NCBI GenBank assembly: GCA_037718865.1
Contig: JBBJMP010000030.1
Coordinates: forward strand, 1 to 64,000
Length of the DNA: 64,000 nt
Direction: 5' to 3'
Source: JADCRZ01 sp037718865
Lineage (GTDB): Bacteria > Bacteroidota > Bacteroidia > Chitinophagales > Chitinophagaceae
Under the pieces are notes generated by a model. That model made no database searches, had not been told where the DNA came from, and saw nothing but the letters and a program-made list of their open reading frames with translations. Positions 43,265-52,127 of the stretch are shown piece after piece (within the stretch, counting starts at the first letter, position 1; each line of letters opens with the position of its first letter). The translations under genes and the position numbers were made by a program.

Positions 43265-44476
43265 ATGACGCTGTTTAAAGATATATCTAAGGTCAGGACA
43301 ATCTCTACCATTGTTTTTTGTGGAGTATTCTTTGGATTGATACGTTCCTATTTTGTAGGACATCTGCATGGAGACCAGTATCCCTACTCCACCTTTTTAT
43401 TTGAACCCGGAGACCGGTTCAAGGATTTGTTCAACATGATAACGATCACCTCAAAGAACAATCCTTACCTGACAACAGATCCATTTCCATCCAACTATTT
43501 CCCCATCGGTAATAGCTTCTTTTATCTTTTTTCATTGCTTGGCAATAAGATGCTTATAGCGGGTTGTTTTTTGGGGCTTTTCCTTATCCTTTACTTCTGG
43601 CTGTTAGCCAGATATTTACAAAACTTTTTCAGCAGATATTTCCTCGAGGTACTGATCATCTTCTTTTTTTCTTATCCCATGTTTTTTAATGTCGACCGGC
43701 TAAATATTGAGCTGTATAACTTTCTGCTATGCTTTTTGTGGATGTACTTTAGAGATAAGGGCAAACCCCTCCCTGCGGGCCTGTTTTTAGCGCTATCCAT
43801 TTCTATGAAGCTGTACACGGGGGTTTTTATTATTCTATATCTAAAAGAAAAAAAATACAAGGAAGCCTTTTTCATCCTGCTTTTTTGTGGAGTTCTGTCA
43901 GTACTGTCTATGCTTTCGTTTGATGGAGGGTTCCTTGTGAACCTCCAGGCCATGTTAGCCGGCTTTAAGTCGTTTAATTATAGGTACGTCGAATCCGGAT
44001 ATGGTTTTCATCATAATCATTCCATGTTTATAGCCTTCAAACTTTTGTACGTATTAGCCATCAAGTTTTCTACCGGTGGCTATTTAAATCTAAAACCGGA
44101 GGCGATCAACAGCCTGTTGCCTTTTTACTCTATTCTTACGTTCGTGCTGTTTGGTTTGATTGTATTTTATGTTTTAAGGAAGAATCTGCCTGCCTGGATG
44201 AATATTTTTTTGTTAACCTCGGCTATTCTGCTGTTTCCACATGTTTCCTTTGACTATAAACTGATATTTGTTTATTTGCCGTTGTTATACTTTTTAAAGG
44301 AAAAGAGAATTTTTACAAACGATTTGCTGTATGCTGCCGGGTTCGGCCTGCTTCTGATACCTCATAATTACATCTATTTTTTCCACGACGTTAGCATATC
44401 CACATTTATTTATCCGGCAGTTATAATGTTAATGGTCACATTTATTCTTATAAAAACACGAAATGTCCAACATTGA
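43265..44476 (+). CDS. GT87-like multi-pass membrane glycosyltransferase
   Basis: The 403-aa protein has about ten membrane helices. The first extracytoplasmic loop carries HGDQYPYSTFLFEPGDRFKD, containing Asp residues at the position expected for a GT-C catalytic aspartate, then FPSNYFPIGNSFFYLFSLLG. The pattern resembles DUF2029/GT87 polyprenyl-phosphate-sugar-dependent transferases. It begins one base after rfbE stops and overlaps the following GT2 gene by 14 bases. The three therefore probably form one transcript, in which this enzyme adds a sugar on the periplasmic side. Confidence 0.72.
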   Translation: MTLFKDISKVRTISTIVFCGVFFGLIRSYFVGHLHGDQYPYSTFLFEPGDRFKDLFNMITITSKNNPYLTTDPFPSNYFPIGNSFFYLFSLLGNKMLIAGCFLGLFLILYFWLLARYLQNFFSRYFLEVLIIFFFSYPMFFNVDRLNIELYNFLLCFLWMYFRDKGKPLPAGLFLALSISMKLYTGVFIILYLKEKKYKEAFFILLFCGVLSVLSMLSFDGGFLVNLQAMLAGFKSFNYRYVESGYGFHHNHSMFIAFKLLYVLAIKFSTGGYLNLKPEAINSLLPFYSILTFVLFGLIVFYVLRKNLPAWMNIFLLTSAILLFPHVSFDYKLIFVYLPLLYFLKEKRIFTNDLLYAAGFGLLLIPHNYIYFFHDVSISTFIYPAVIMLMVTFILIKTRNVQH

Positions 44477-45152
44477 TATAATCATTCCTGCTTACGAAGA
44501 ATATGAAAATCTTCAGTTATTACTTCCGAGAATCATAACTGTCCTTGATACCGCCGGATTAGATTACAGGGTAATGCTGATGGATAGGGTGACATCAACC
44601 GACAAAACACCGGAGCTTCAACTGCTACACCCTAAAGTATGCGTTTTCAACCGGTATCCTACGGATTCATATGGTGATGCAGTACGTCATGGAATCAGGC
44701 AAAGTGAGGCTGAGTATATGTTGTTTATGGATGCAGACGGTTCGCATGATCCGGAGTTTATTTTACGGTTGTTAGAACAGAAGAAAAACGGTGAAATCAT
44801 CATTGCTTCGCGGTACGTCGAGGGCGGGGGATCACATAACGGACCCGTCTTAAAGTTTATGAGCATGCTGGTAAATTTATCCTACCGGGTAATTTTACAA
44901 ATTCCGGCAAAAGACGTCTCTAATAGTTTCAAGCTGTATAAAAGCGATATTTTAAAACCGCTCCTGTTAAAGTGCAACAATTTCGATATTATAGAAGAGA
45001 TCCTGTATAAGACATTAAAGGTTAATAAAAAAATAAGGATTGTTGAAATTCCTTATTTCTTTAAAGAAAGAATACATGGTAATACCAAACGCGATTTGAT
45101 CAGCTTCTCGTTTTCTTTCCTGTATACCTTAATCAGGCTGAGGCTTTCCTAA
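44463..45152 (+). CDS. dolichol-phosphate-mannose-synthase-like GT2 protein
   Basis: The 229-aa GT-A enzyme starts IDIIIPAYEEYENLQLLLPR with YMLFMDADGSHDPEFILRLL (the DxD-type motif) and IIIASRYVEGGGSHNGPVLK. VNLSYRVILQIPAKDVSNSFKLY and an IVEIPYFFKERIHGNTKR tail complete the DPM/polyprenyl-phosphate glycosyltransferase pattern. Unusual: the first nucleotide motif, normally VDDGSTDGT, reads MDRVTSTDKT, with Arg replacing an Asp. It probably makes the polyprenyl-linked donor used by the preceding GT-C protein. It overlaps that gene by 14 bases. Confidence 0.85.
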   Translation: MSNIDIIIPAYEEYENLQLLLPRIITVLDTAGLDYRVMLMDRVTSTDKTPELQLLHPKVCVFNRYPTDSYGDAVRHGIRQSEAEYMLFMDADGSHDPEFILRLLEQKKNGEIIIASRYVEGGGSHNGPVLKFMSMLVNLSYRVILQIPAKDVSNSFKLYKSDILKPLLLKCNNFDIIEEILYKTLKVNKKIRIVEIPYFFKERIHGNTKRDLISFSFSFLYTLIRLRLS

Positions 45153-45178
45153 GCAATGAAGGCTTACATTTGTGTCTG

Positions 45179-45370
45179 CTTTGTGTTTCCTCTTTGCGGA
45201 TCATTGTGGTCTATTTAACCACAAAGGCACACAAAGTGTCCGCAAAGACTCACAAAGATATTTTGGAAACGGCCCTTTGTGTTTCCTCTTTGCGGATCAT
45301 TGTGGTCTATTTAACCACAAAGGCACACAAAGTGTCCGCAAAGACTCACAAAGATATTTTGGAAACGGCC
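45179..45370. repeat. two exact tandem copies of a 96-bp palindromic unit
   Basis: Copies 45179-45274 and 45275-45370 are identical by eye. Each has nested inverted repeats: TCTTTGCGGA (45191-45200) with TCCGCAAAGA (45239-45248), TTGTGGT (45204-45210) with ACCACAA (45218-45224), and TTTGTG near the edge with CACAAA. The inner part shares the CTTTGTG/CCACAAAGG theme with 31281-31371. The short open frames through it are by-products of the repeat. It separates the glycosyltransferase genes from rfbH. Confidence 0.9.
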
Positions 45371-45456
45371 CAAAGGGCTTAACTTAATGACATTGCCCGC
45401 TGGAAATCATTTGGCAAAGCCCGTGTTGCTTTGCCTTTATATAATATAATAAGATA

Positions 45457-46779
45457 ATGATGGTAACGGAAACAGTGAACGGTGTTTTTTCGGTAAACGC
45501 CAGGGAACTTATAAAGCAAAAGCTGCATAGAAAGATCATACCCGGTGAAAACTATATACCTGTCACCGGCAAAATAATAGACGAAGACGATATTATGCTG
45601 GGCCTGGAGTCAGTGCTTGACGGCTGGCTCACAGCCGGTCGCTTTGCTGCAGAATTCGAACGGGAACTGGCGAGGTTTTTCGGATCGCGCTTTTCACTAT
45701 TGGTCAATTCAGGGTCTTCAGCAAACCTGTTAGCCTTTTATACATTAACATCTCCCAAGTTAGGCGATGAGGCCATTAAACCCGGGGATGAAGTAATATC
45801 AGTAGCAGCAGGATTCCCTACTACGGTAAATCCCGTATTCCAGTTTGGATGTGTACCTGTTTTTGTGGATATAGATATTCCTACATACAACATAAAAGCA
45901 GCAGACATCGAAGCGGCGGTTACACCGAAAACTAAAGCCATATTTATAGCGCATACCTTAGGCAACCCTTTCAACCTGGATGTGGTGATGGAGGTTGCCC
46001 GGAAGCATAATCTATGGGTGATAGAAGATGACTGCGATTCACTCGGTGCCACCTACCGAAATAAAAAGACCGGCACATTTGGCGACCTGGCAACATTATC
46101 CTTTTATCCGGCACATCATATTACGATGGGCGAAGGCGGGGCTGTGCTGATCAACAATCCCAAGCTGAAAAAAATCGCGGAGAGCTTCAGGGATTGGGGG
46201 CGTGATTGCTGGTGCGAACCAGGCAAGGATAATACCTGCGGACAAAGATTCGGCCATCAACTGGGCGACCTGCCCTTTGGATACGACCATAAATATACCT
46301 ACTCTCACATAGGCTTTAATCTGAAAGCTACAGATATGCAGGCGGCTTTCGGGCTGAGCCAATTAAAAAAAGCAAACCACTTTGTGGAGCGACGCAGGGA
46401 AAACTTCAGCCTGCTGTACGATAAAATGAAAAAGTTTGAAGAACATTTTATACTTCCGGAAGCTACAGAACATGCGAAACCGAGTCCGTTTGGATTTTTA
46501 ATAACGATAAGGGATGGCTCACCAGTAAATAGAAATGCGCTGGTACAATACCTGGAAGAAAATAAAATCGGCACCCGTTTATTGTTTGGCGGCAATCTTA
46601 CCAAACAGCCCGCCTATAAAAATGCCAACTACAGAATTCTAAACAATCTGGATAATACCGATAAGGTTATGAATGATTCCTTCTGGCTGGGCGTTTGGCC
46701 CGGACTTACAGAAGAACATTATGTATATATATCGGAGACAATTCAGGCATTTTTAAATAAACTGTATTCGGTTAATTAA
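45457..46779 (+). CDS. rfbH: CDP-4-keto-6-deoxyglucose 3-dehydrase (E1, RfbH)
   Basis: RfbH is the PMP- and [2Fe-2S]-dependent dehydrase that removes the C3 hydroxyl of CDP-4-keto-6-deoxyglucose, making the 3-deoxy sugar. The 440-aa aminotransferase-fold protein has NSGSSANLLAFY and EDDCDSLGATY. In SFYPAHHITMGEGGA, His-220/221 stands where aminotransferases have the PLP lysine, the diagnostic change of E1. All four cluster cysteines occur in C193-X57-C251-X1-C253-X7-C261 spacing. Two ATGs begin the frame. The partner reductase (E3) is not in this window. It lies 2.2 kb after rfbE, beyond two glycosyltransferases and the repeat. Confidence 0.96.
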   Translation: MMVTETVNGVFSVNARELIKQKLHRKIIPGENYIPVTGKIIDEDDIMLGLESVLDGWLTAGRFAAEFERELARFFGSRFSLLVNSGSSANLLAFYTLTSPKLGDEAIKPGDEVISVAAGFPTTVNPVFQFGCVPVFVDIDIPTYNIKAADIEAAVTPKTKAIFIAHTLGNPFNLDVVMEVARKHNLWVIEDDCDSLGATYRNKKTGTFGDLATLSFYPAHHITMGEGGAVLINNPKLKKIAESFRDWGRDCWCEPGKDNTCGQRFGHQLGDLPFGYDHKYTYSHIGFNLKATDMQAAFGLSQLKKANHFVERRRENFSLLYDKMKKFEEHFILPEATEHAKPSPFGFLITIRDGSPVNRNALVQYLEENKIGTRLLFGGNLTKQPAYKNANYRILNNLDNTDKVMNDSFWLGVWPGLTEEHYVYISETIQAFLNKLYSVN

Positions 46780-46840
46780 CAGATTAAGTCAGGATGCATA
46801 AAATTGAATCAAAGTCAGCGTCAAAATGGACTTTCCAAAG

Positions 46841-47617
46841 TCACAAAGATTTGACGAAATCTTTTAATTTTTTAATTATAGTTCTCCTTTGACCGAAACT
46901 TACAAAGTGTTTTTCCAGTTGTTCAGACCCCTTAAAGCTATGTTGGGGAGCCACTATACGTCTCTTTTCTATAACTAAGATGCTATCATAATAATGTAAA
47001 CCGTAGATAGATTCAGTCAGATGGTTAAAAATCTTGTTTTTATCAGAACCAACGGCATGCCAGCCATGTAAGTAATCTATTAGATTTTTACTAAATTCAA
47101 TGAACGAATGCTTTTTTTTGAAGCCGCCGCCGTAATTCTTCCAATATGAAGTATGAATGTCTTCACAAATGTATAGTCCGTCTTCCTTTACCAGTTCGAA
47201 CAAAGAATTAAAGGTCATTGTTTGTTGTTTCATAGTATGACCTCCATCATCTAACAGTACATGTACCGCAGGAACTTCATTTTTTAGCCCTTCCAGAAAA
47301 TTTTCGTCTTCCTGTGATCCAATAATGACTTTTGTATTTCCATCTTCAAACTTTTTGCATTCGGGATTTACGTCAACACCGATAATAGTTGCTTTTTCAC
47401 CGAAATACTTCCTCCACATTTCTAAAGAACCTCCATGTGCTACGCCAATTTCCAAAAATACCAATTCTGTATTGCGGTATTTATGGAGGTAAGCGTCATA
47501 AACTTCAATGTAATGTTCCCATTTATGCAGCAAACGACCGTTATGCTTTTCAAATATTTGTCTTAAACTTTCCAAATAAGTATAATTTATAATGTTGCAC
47601 TTCTGACCCACAGCCAT
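46841..47617 (-). CDS. class I SAM-dependent methyltransferase
   Basis: The 258-aa protein has LVFLEIGVAHGGSLEMWRKY (SAM loop), ATIIGVDVNPECKKFEDGNT (ribose-binding Asp), VHVLLDDGGHTMKQQTMTFN (metal-binding Asp-Asp and His) and KEDGLYICEDIHTSYW. The pattern resembles the CmcI/MycE-like and rhamnosyl O-methyltransferase groups, which use a divalent metal. It faces the flippase gene divergently (157 bp apart) inside the polysaccharide region, so a glycan target is likely but not shown. ATG at 47617. Confidence 0.82.
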   Translation of the reverse strand: MAVGQKCNIINYTYLESLRQIFEKHNGRLLHKWEHYIEVYDAYLHKYRNTELVFLEIGVAHGGSLEMWRKYFGEKATIIGVDVNPECKKFEDGNTKVIIGSQEDENFLEGLKNEVPAVHVLLDDGGHTMKQQTMTFNSLFELVKEDGLYICEDIHTSYWKNYGGGFKKKHSFIEFSKNLIDYLHGWHAVGSDKNKIFNHLTESIYGLHYYDSILVIEKRRIVAPQHSFKGSEQLEKHFVSFGQRRTIIKKLKDFVKSL

Positions 47618-47773
47618 AGTCTCAGGGTCAGGATTCGGATGTTAAGACAAAACTAATGTTATTTCAATTACCTGACCGAAGCAGGCACTTACAAACCTTA
47701 GTAACGAATGGCATGAACACACTGCAACCTGAATCACCTTATTCTTGGTTAAACTTATTACTTTCGTTTCATA

Positions 47774-49270
47774 ATGGGTATAATAAAGAAACAAAGTATC
47801 AAATCATCCATTTTCATTTTTATTGGTTTTGCAATAGGTGGTTTGAATATGCTTGTATTATTTCCCAGATTTCTTACCCAGGATGAATTAGGCCTTACCA
47901 GGGCTATGATTGAAATTTCATTAACACTTTCAACACTTTGTACACTCGGATCCGTAAGTGTTATCTACAAATTTTTTCCTTATTACAATGCCTACCTGGA
48001 AGAGAAAAAAAATGACCTTCCGCTGGTGACGGCCGCAGTGTGCCTGATCGGATTTTTACTAGTATTGCTGGCCGGTTTTATATTTAAGGACCTGATCATA
48101 CGTAAGTTGGGCAAATCGCCGGGCTTCGCCGCTTATTTTTACACGGTGTATCCGTTCACGTTATTCCTTTTACTGTTTACCTGGCTGGAAGCCTTTTCCT
48201 GGAGCTTTAAGAGAACAGTCATAACCAGCTTTTTAAGGGAGACCGGCGTCAGAGTAGTCAGTACTCTGTTGATCTTATTATACGGGTTTCATATTATTTC
48301 CATTAAAGGTTTTATAAACCTGTTTAGCTTATTACACCTTATCCCGGCCTTGCTGCTGTTATTTATACTGCTGTATACAAGCAACTGGCGATTTTATATT
48401 ACTTCGGTCAGCTCAGTCACCAAACGTCTTAAATCCAGAATGATCTCGTTTGGCATGTTTGTGTTTGTCTCTCATTTTTTGAATGTATTGTCAAAAACGA
48501 ATGATACCATCCTTATCATTGGGTTGCGGGGACTGGCAGATACGGGTGTGTTTGCCATAGCCAGTTATATTATTGCAGTTATGGAAATACCACAAAGGAG
48601 TCTCGGTGCTATCAGTACACCCGTTCTGTCAGAGGCCTGGAAAAATTATGACCTGAAAAATATCGAGCTGGTATACAAGAAAAGCGTAGCCAACCTGCTG
48701 GTAATCGGGCTGATTCTATTCGGACTTATTATCTTAAACGTTCACAACGTGACAGGCTTCCTCGGAAAAAATTATGAGCAAGTTGAATTAATCGTGCTGA
48801 TCATGGGGATCGCTAAAATCCTGGATCTGGGAACGGGCATTAACAGCCTTATTATCGGAACATCGAACCACTGGAAGTTCGACTTCTATACAAACATTAT
48901 TTATACACTGATGTCGCTGCCCTTAAATTTTTTCCTCATCAAACATTTTGGATTGAAGGGTGTGGCTTTTGCATCTCTTATCTCATTGACAATTTATAAC
49001 GCTATACGTTTTTCCTTTCTTTATTTTAAATTCGGGTTTCAGCCTTATACTATCAAAAGCTTACTCGCCATCCTGCTTGCAGCGGTCAACTTTTATTTAA
49101 TATATCTTATCCCCCGCTTCCCGAATGTATTTATCGATACATTTATCAGGAGCCTGGTGCTGATGATAACATTCGTACCCCTTATTTACATCCTCAACAT
49201 CGCACCCGATCTTAACAGCATTGTCATAAACGTGAAAAACCAGTTATTTAACAGAACAAGACAGAGATAG
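47774..49270 (+). CDS. Wzx-like oligosaccharide flippase
   Basis: The 498-aa MATE/MOP-superfamily membrane protein has about 12-14 hydrophobic segments. It starts with IKSSIFIFIGFAIGGLNMLV and LFPRFLTQDELGLTRAMIEI, the polysaccharide-synthesis (RfbX) N-terminal pattern, and contains SYIIAVMEIPQRSLGAISTP near the middle. It would carry undecaprenyl-linked repeat units across the inner membrane for the O-antigen or capsule assembled by the neighbouring enzymes. No polymerase (Wzy) or ligase is obvious in the window. Confidence 0.88.
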   Translation: MGIIKKQSIKSSIFIFIGFAIGGLNMLVLFPRFLTQDELGLTRAMIEISLTLSTLCTLGSVSVIYKFFPYYNAYLEEKKNDLPLVTAAVCLIGFLLVLLAGFIFKDLIIRKLGKSPGFAAYFYTVYPFTLFLLLFTWLEAFSWSFKRTVITSFLRETGVRVVSTLLILLYGFHIISIKGFINLFSLLHLIPALLLLFILLYTSNWRFYITSVSSVTKRLKSRMISFGMFVFVSHFLNVLSKTNDTILIIGLRGLADTGVFAIASYIIAVMEIPQRSLGAISTPVLSEAWKNYDLKNIELVYKKSVANLLVIGLILFGLIILNVHNVTGFLGKNYEQVELIVLIMGIAKILDLGTGINSLIIGTSNHWKFDFYTNIIYTLMSLPLNFFLIKHFGLKGVAFASLISLTIYNAIRFSFLYFKFGFQPYTIKSLLAILLAAVNFYLIYLIPRFPNVFIDTFIRSLVLMITFVPLIYILNIAPDLNSIVINVKNQLFNRTRQR

Positions 49271-49302
49271 GATAGATGAGATAAAATAGGAAACATCTCC
49301 CA

Positions 49303-50058
49303 TCACCCTTCCAGGTCAGCCATCTTTTGCAGAAATAATTGCATCCCCTTTCTTTTGGCTGTATCCAGCGTGTAGCTGATATAGGTTGTGTAGTATTCAT
49401 ACAGGTCGAAGAAAGGATAATCGATGTTTTTCAATACTTGTTGTAACCGGTGTACACCAAAGCCGTTAGCAAGGTTAAAATTACGGATGAAATCTTCCGG
49501 CAACGTTTTATTGCTGATCCACGCAGCAAATACAAATGGTAAACCTGTTTGATTTTTCCAGGCTTCTCCCAGATCGTAAACATATGAGGAGATCTTTCTT
49601 TGCTCGAGCGCACGATCGCCGATTACCAAACCGGCAGTTGTTGAGCCGATATGATCGCGGAAATCTTTGCCTGCTTCAACTATTTTCGGGTTGACCTTCC
49701 AGTATTCCTTACATAACAATCTTGTCAAAACCACGGAGGTGCGGCTCTGATAATCCAGCAATAGCTTTTCCACTTTGTCCAGAGTTACCTCGCTGAACAG
49801 GCAGACAGACGCTACCGGCCCGTCTGCCCCTATGCAATAATCGGTGATTATGTGATGTTCCTCTAGTTTTGGAATTACCACTACCGGAACAAGTCCCAAA
49901 TCGATCTCATCATTGATCAGCATAGCCGCGATCCGGGATGGATAGTCAAACGTCAAATCCAAATCGTCTTTCATCATACCTTGTTCGAACCCGAAAATTA
50001 GCGGCCTGGTATTGAGATAATTAACTGCCCCCACCCTGATCTTTCTGGTTATACTCAT
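49303..50058 (-). CDS. mqnA: chorismate dehydratase (futalosine menaquinone pathway)
   Basis: MqnA dehydrates chorismate to 3-enolpyruvylbenzoate, the first step of futalosine-dependent menaquinone synthesis. The 251-aa sequence has the periplasmic-binding-like fold without a signal peptide. It starts RKIRVGAVNYLNTRPLIFGF, then DYPSRIAAMLINDEIDLGLVPV, IGADGPVASVCLFSEV and LDYQSRTSVVLTRLL, with TAGLVIGDRAL and WKNQTGLPFVFAAWISN. All are family phrases and the length is standard. It is divergent from purB with a 159-bp shared upstream region. Other mqn genes are elsewhere. Confidence 0.95.
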   Translation of the reverse strand: MSITRKIRVGAVNYLNTRPLIFGFEQGMMKDDLDLTFDYPSRIAAMLINDEIDLGLVPVVVIPKLEEHHIITDYCIGADGPVASVCLFSEVTLDKVEKLLLDYQSRTSVVLTRLLCKEYWKVNPKIVEAGKDFRDHIGSTTAGLVIGDRALEQRKISSYVYDLGEAWKNQTGLPFVFAAWISNKTLPEDFIRNFNLANGFGVHRLQQVLKNIDYPFFDLYEYYTTYISYTLDTAKRKGMQLFLQKMADLEG

Positions 50059-50162
50059 TTTGCTAATGCTTACAATCCGTACAATGCGAATGTTTTAATG
50101 ATTTTTCTTATCACGCCCCAGCGGCAACAACCGGTAAAACCTTCAATCTGTGACTTTTAGTT

Positions 50163-50170
50163 TATTTTCG
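50163..50170 (+). promoter_or_regulatory. possible -7 element for purB
   Basis: TATTTTCG, one base from TAnnTTTG, lies 48 bases before the purB ATG in the mqnA-purB divergent gap. No convincing -33 box is seen. Confidence 0.3.
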
Positions 50171-50217
50171 CAAATGTACACCGCCAATCAGTATTTCTAT
50201 CCTCTTTAATTCTTAAC

Positions 50218-51564
50218 ATGGAACTAAATACACTAACCGCTATTTCGCCCATCGACGGACGTTATCGTAACCAGGTACACCAACTCGAAGATTATTTTTC
50301 CGAGTATGCTCTCATGAAATATCGTGTACAGGTTGAGATTGAATATTTTTTGTTCCTGGCTGATAAAAATTTTTTTGACCTCTCTGCCAGGTCAAAGACT
50401 TATCTTAAAAGTGTGAAGGAGAATTTTAGTCCGCTGGATGCACAACAAATCAAGGAAACGGAAAAGATCACCAATCACGATGTTAAAGCAGTAGAGTATT
50501 TCCTGAAGACAAAGCTCAATGAAGGCGGCGCAGAGCAGGGAAATGAATGGATGCATTTTGGATTAACCTCACAGGACATTAACAACACTTCTGTTCCTTT
50601 AGCCTGGAAGCACGCCATCGAGTTTGAATACCTGCCTGCTATTCTTAACCTGAACAAGCAGTTCCAGTTGCTGGCGCAGCAATGGAAAAATGTGCCCATG
50701 CTCGCGCGGACACATGGGCAACCTGCAAGTCCGACTATATTAGGTAAGGAGATAATGGTCTTCGTGGAAAGGATACAGAACCAGGTAGAACAGTTTATCA
50801 ACATTCCGTTCTCAGCCAAGTTCGGTGGAGCAACGGGTAATTTTAATGCACATCATGTTGCGTTTCCCAACAAGGATTGGATCAAGCTGGCCAACGAATT
50901 TGTTGAAGGTAAACTTGGTTTACAACGCCAGCAGTTTACCACGCAGATCGAGCACTATGATAACCTGGCTGCGCATTTTGATACGATGAAACGGATCAAC
51001 AATATATTGATCGATTTTTGCCGTGATATCTGGACATATGTATCCATGGATTACTTCAAGCAAAAAATAAAAAGAGGTGAGATTGGTTCTTCAGCCATGC
51101 CCCACAAAGTAAATCCCATAGATTTTGAGAATGCAGAAGGAAACTTGGGTGTAGGTAATGCTTTGTTCGAGCACCTTGCCTCCAAATTACCCATCTCGCG
51201 GTTACAAAGGGATCTGACCGACTCAACGGTTCTAAGGAATATTGGAGTTCCTTTCGCCCATACCATCATTGCTATCAAATCGATCGATAAGGGCCTGGGA
51301 AAATTGGTATTGAATGAAGAAAGGCTGGAAGAAGAACTGGAAAACAACTGGGTGGTTATCGCTGAAGCGATTCAAACCATTTTGAGAAGAGAAAATTACC
51401 CGAAGCCCTATGAGGCCTTAAAGGAACTGACAAGAGGCAAGCCCAAGATAGACAAACAGGCCATTCATGATTTTATTGATACTTTAAAAGTTCCACCTAC
51501 TGTAAAAAAAGAATTGAAAAGGATCACTCCGCATAACTATACGGGCGTTTCGGTAGATTTTTGA
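50218..51564 (+). CDS. purB: adenylosuccinate lyase
   Basis: PurB acts twice in purine synthesis, splitting SAICAR and adenylosuccinate with release of fumarate. The 448-aa fumarase/aspartase-superfamily protein begins LNTLTAISPIDGRYRNQVHQ. It has ITNHDVKAVEYFLK, EWMHFGLTSQDINNTSVPLA, MLARTHGQPASPTILGKE and the signature IGSSAMPHKVNPIDFENAEG (catalytic Ser and flexible loop). It ends LKRITPHNYTGVSV. Length matches the longer E. coli-type PurB. Cytoplasmic homotetramer expected. Confidence 0.98.
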   Translation: MELNTLTAISPIDGRYRNQVHQLEDYFSEYALMKYRVQVEIEYFLFLADKNFFDLSARSKTYLKSVKENFSPLDAQQIKETEKITNHDVKAVEYFLKTKLNEGGAEQGNEWMHFGLTSQDINNTSVPLAWKHAIEFEYLPAILNLNKQFQLLAQQWKNVPMLARTHGQPASPTILGKEIMVFVERIQNQVEQFINIPFSAKFGGATGNFNAHHVAFPNKDWIKLANEFVEGKLGLQRQQFTTQIEHYDNLAAHFDTMKRINNILIDFCRDIWTYVSMDYFKQKIKRGEIGSSAMPHKVNPIDFENAEGNLGVGNALFEHLASKLPISRLQRDLTDSTVLRNIGVPFAHTIIAIKSIDKGLGKLVLNEERLEEELENNWVVIAEAIQTILRRENYPKPYEALKELTRGKPKIDKQAIHDFIDTLKVPPTVKKELKRITPHNYTGVSVDF

Positions 51565-51590
51565 TCTCACATTTCACATCCTCACATTTT
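51564..51590. repeat. CACATCTCAC-like phrase between convergent genes
   Basis: GATCTCACATTTCACATCCT and CACATTTT follow the purB stop and overlap the end of the convergent acetyltransferase gene. The wording repeats that at 18080-18147 and 35198-35217. No stable hairpin was identified here. Confidence 0.4.
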
Positions 51591-52127
51591 GCACGAACGG
51601 GTGGTTTTGCGCCACCACAACATTTCTTTCTTCTGGTCAAACTGTTCAAAGCCATTTTTCTGCACGATCCGTATAGAAGCTAAATTATGCTTATCGGTTT
51701 CAGCCAGTATGCCATGCACATCTTCACGTTGTTCCGCCCACCTGATCAAGCCTGATACGGCTTCGGTCATATAACCCTTTCCTTGCTGGTCAGGCATAGT
51801 GCCATAACCGATCTCAATTTCACTATTTACATCCGGCTCGCCTTTAAAACCCAGCTCAGCTACAATGATGAGCTGCTTTTTTTCTACGGCTATCCAAAAC
51901 GTACGGAACAGGTAATCATTTCCTTTGGCCTGTTTCATCCTTGGAAGCGTAAAAAATTCCACCATATCCTTTACTTCCTCCGCAACAACACGACCTGTAT
52001 TATTTAGTCCCAGTTCATCTTCCAGCAAACTGTCTGCCTTCAAATATTTCTTAAGCTGCAAATACGATAGTGGAATCAATTTCAAACGGTCGGTCTCCAC
52101 CATGAATACATCGTCCTGCATGGTCAT
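51582..52127 (-). CDS. GNAT acetyltransferase, RimJ/RimL-like
   Basis: The 181-aa protein starts VETDRLKLIPLSYLQLKKYL, has FWIAVEKKQLIIVAELGFKG, then IEIGYGTMPDQQGKGYMTEA (acetyl-CoA loop Q-x-G-K-G) and LAETDKHNLASIRIVQKNGF with EQFDQKKEMLWWRK. This is the Acetyltransf_3 pattern of ribosomal-protein-type or small-molecule N-acetyltransferases. Its ATG overlaps the prfC stop by 4 bases, so it is probably translated from the same mRNA. The substrate is unknown. Confidence 0.88.
   Translation of the reverse strand: MTMQDDVFMVETDRLKLIPLSYLQLKKYLKADSLLEDELGLNNTGRVVAEEVKDMVEFFTLPRMKQAKGNDYLFRTFWIAVEKKQLIIVAELGFKGEPDVNSEIEIGYGTMPDQQGKGYMTEAVSGLIRWAEQREDVHGILAETDKHNLASIRIVQKNGFEQFDQKKEMLWWRKTTRSCKM

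Noticed and set aside
45170..45387. Small proteins spanning the 96-bp tandem repeat
   Set aside because: Several frames are open through the repeat with the same cysteine-rich phrase twice. The palindromic structure explains the openness better than coding.
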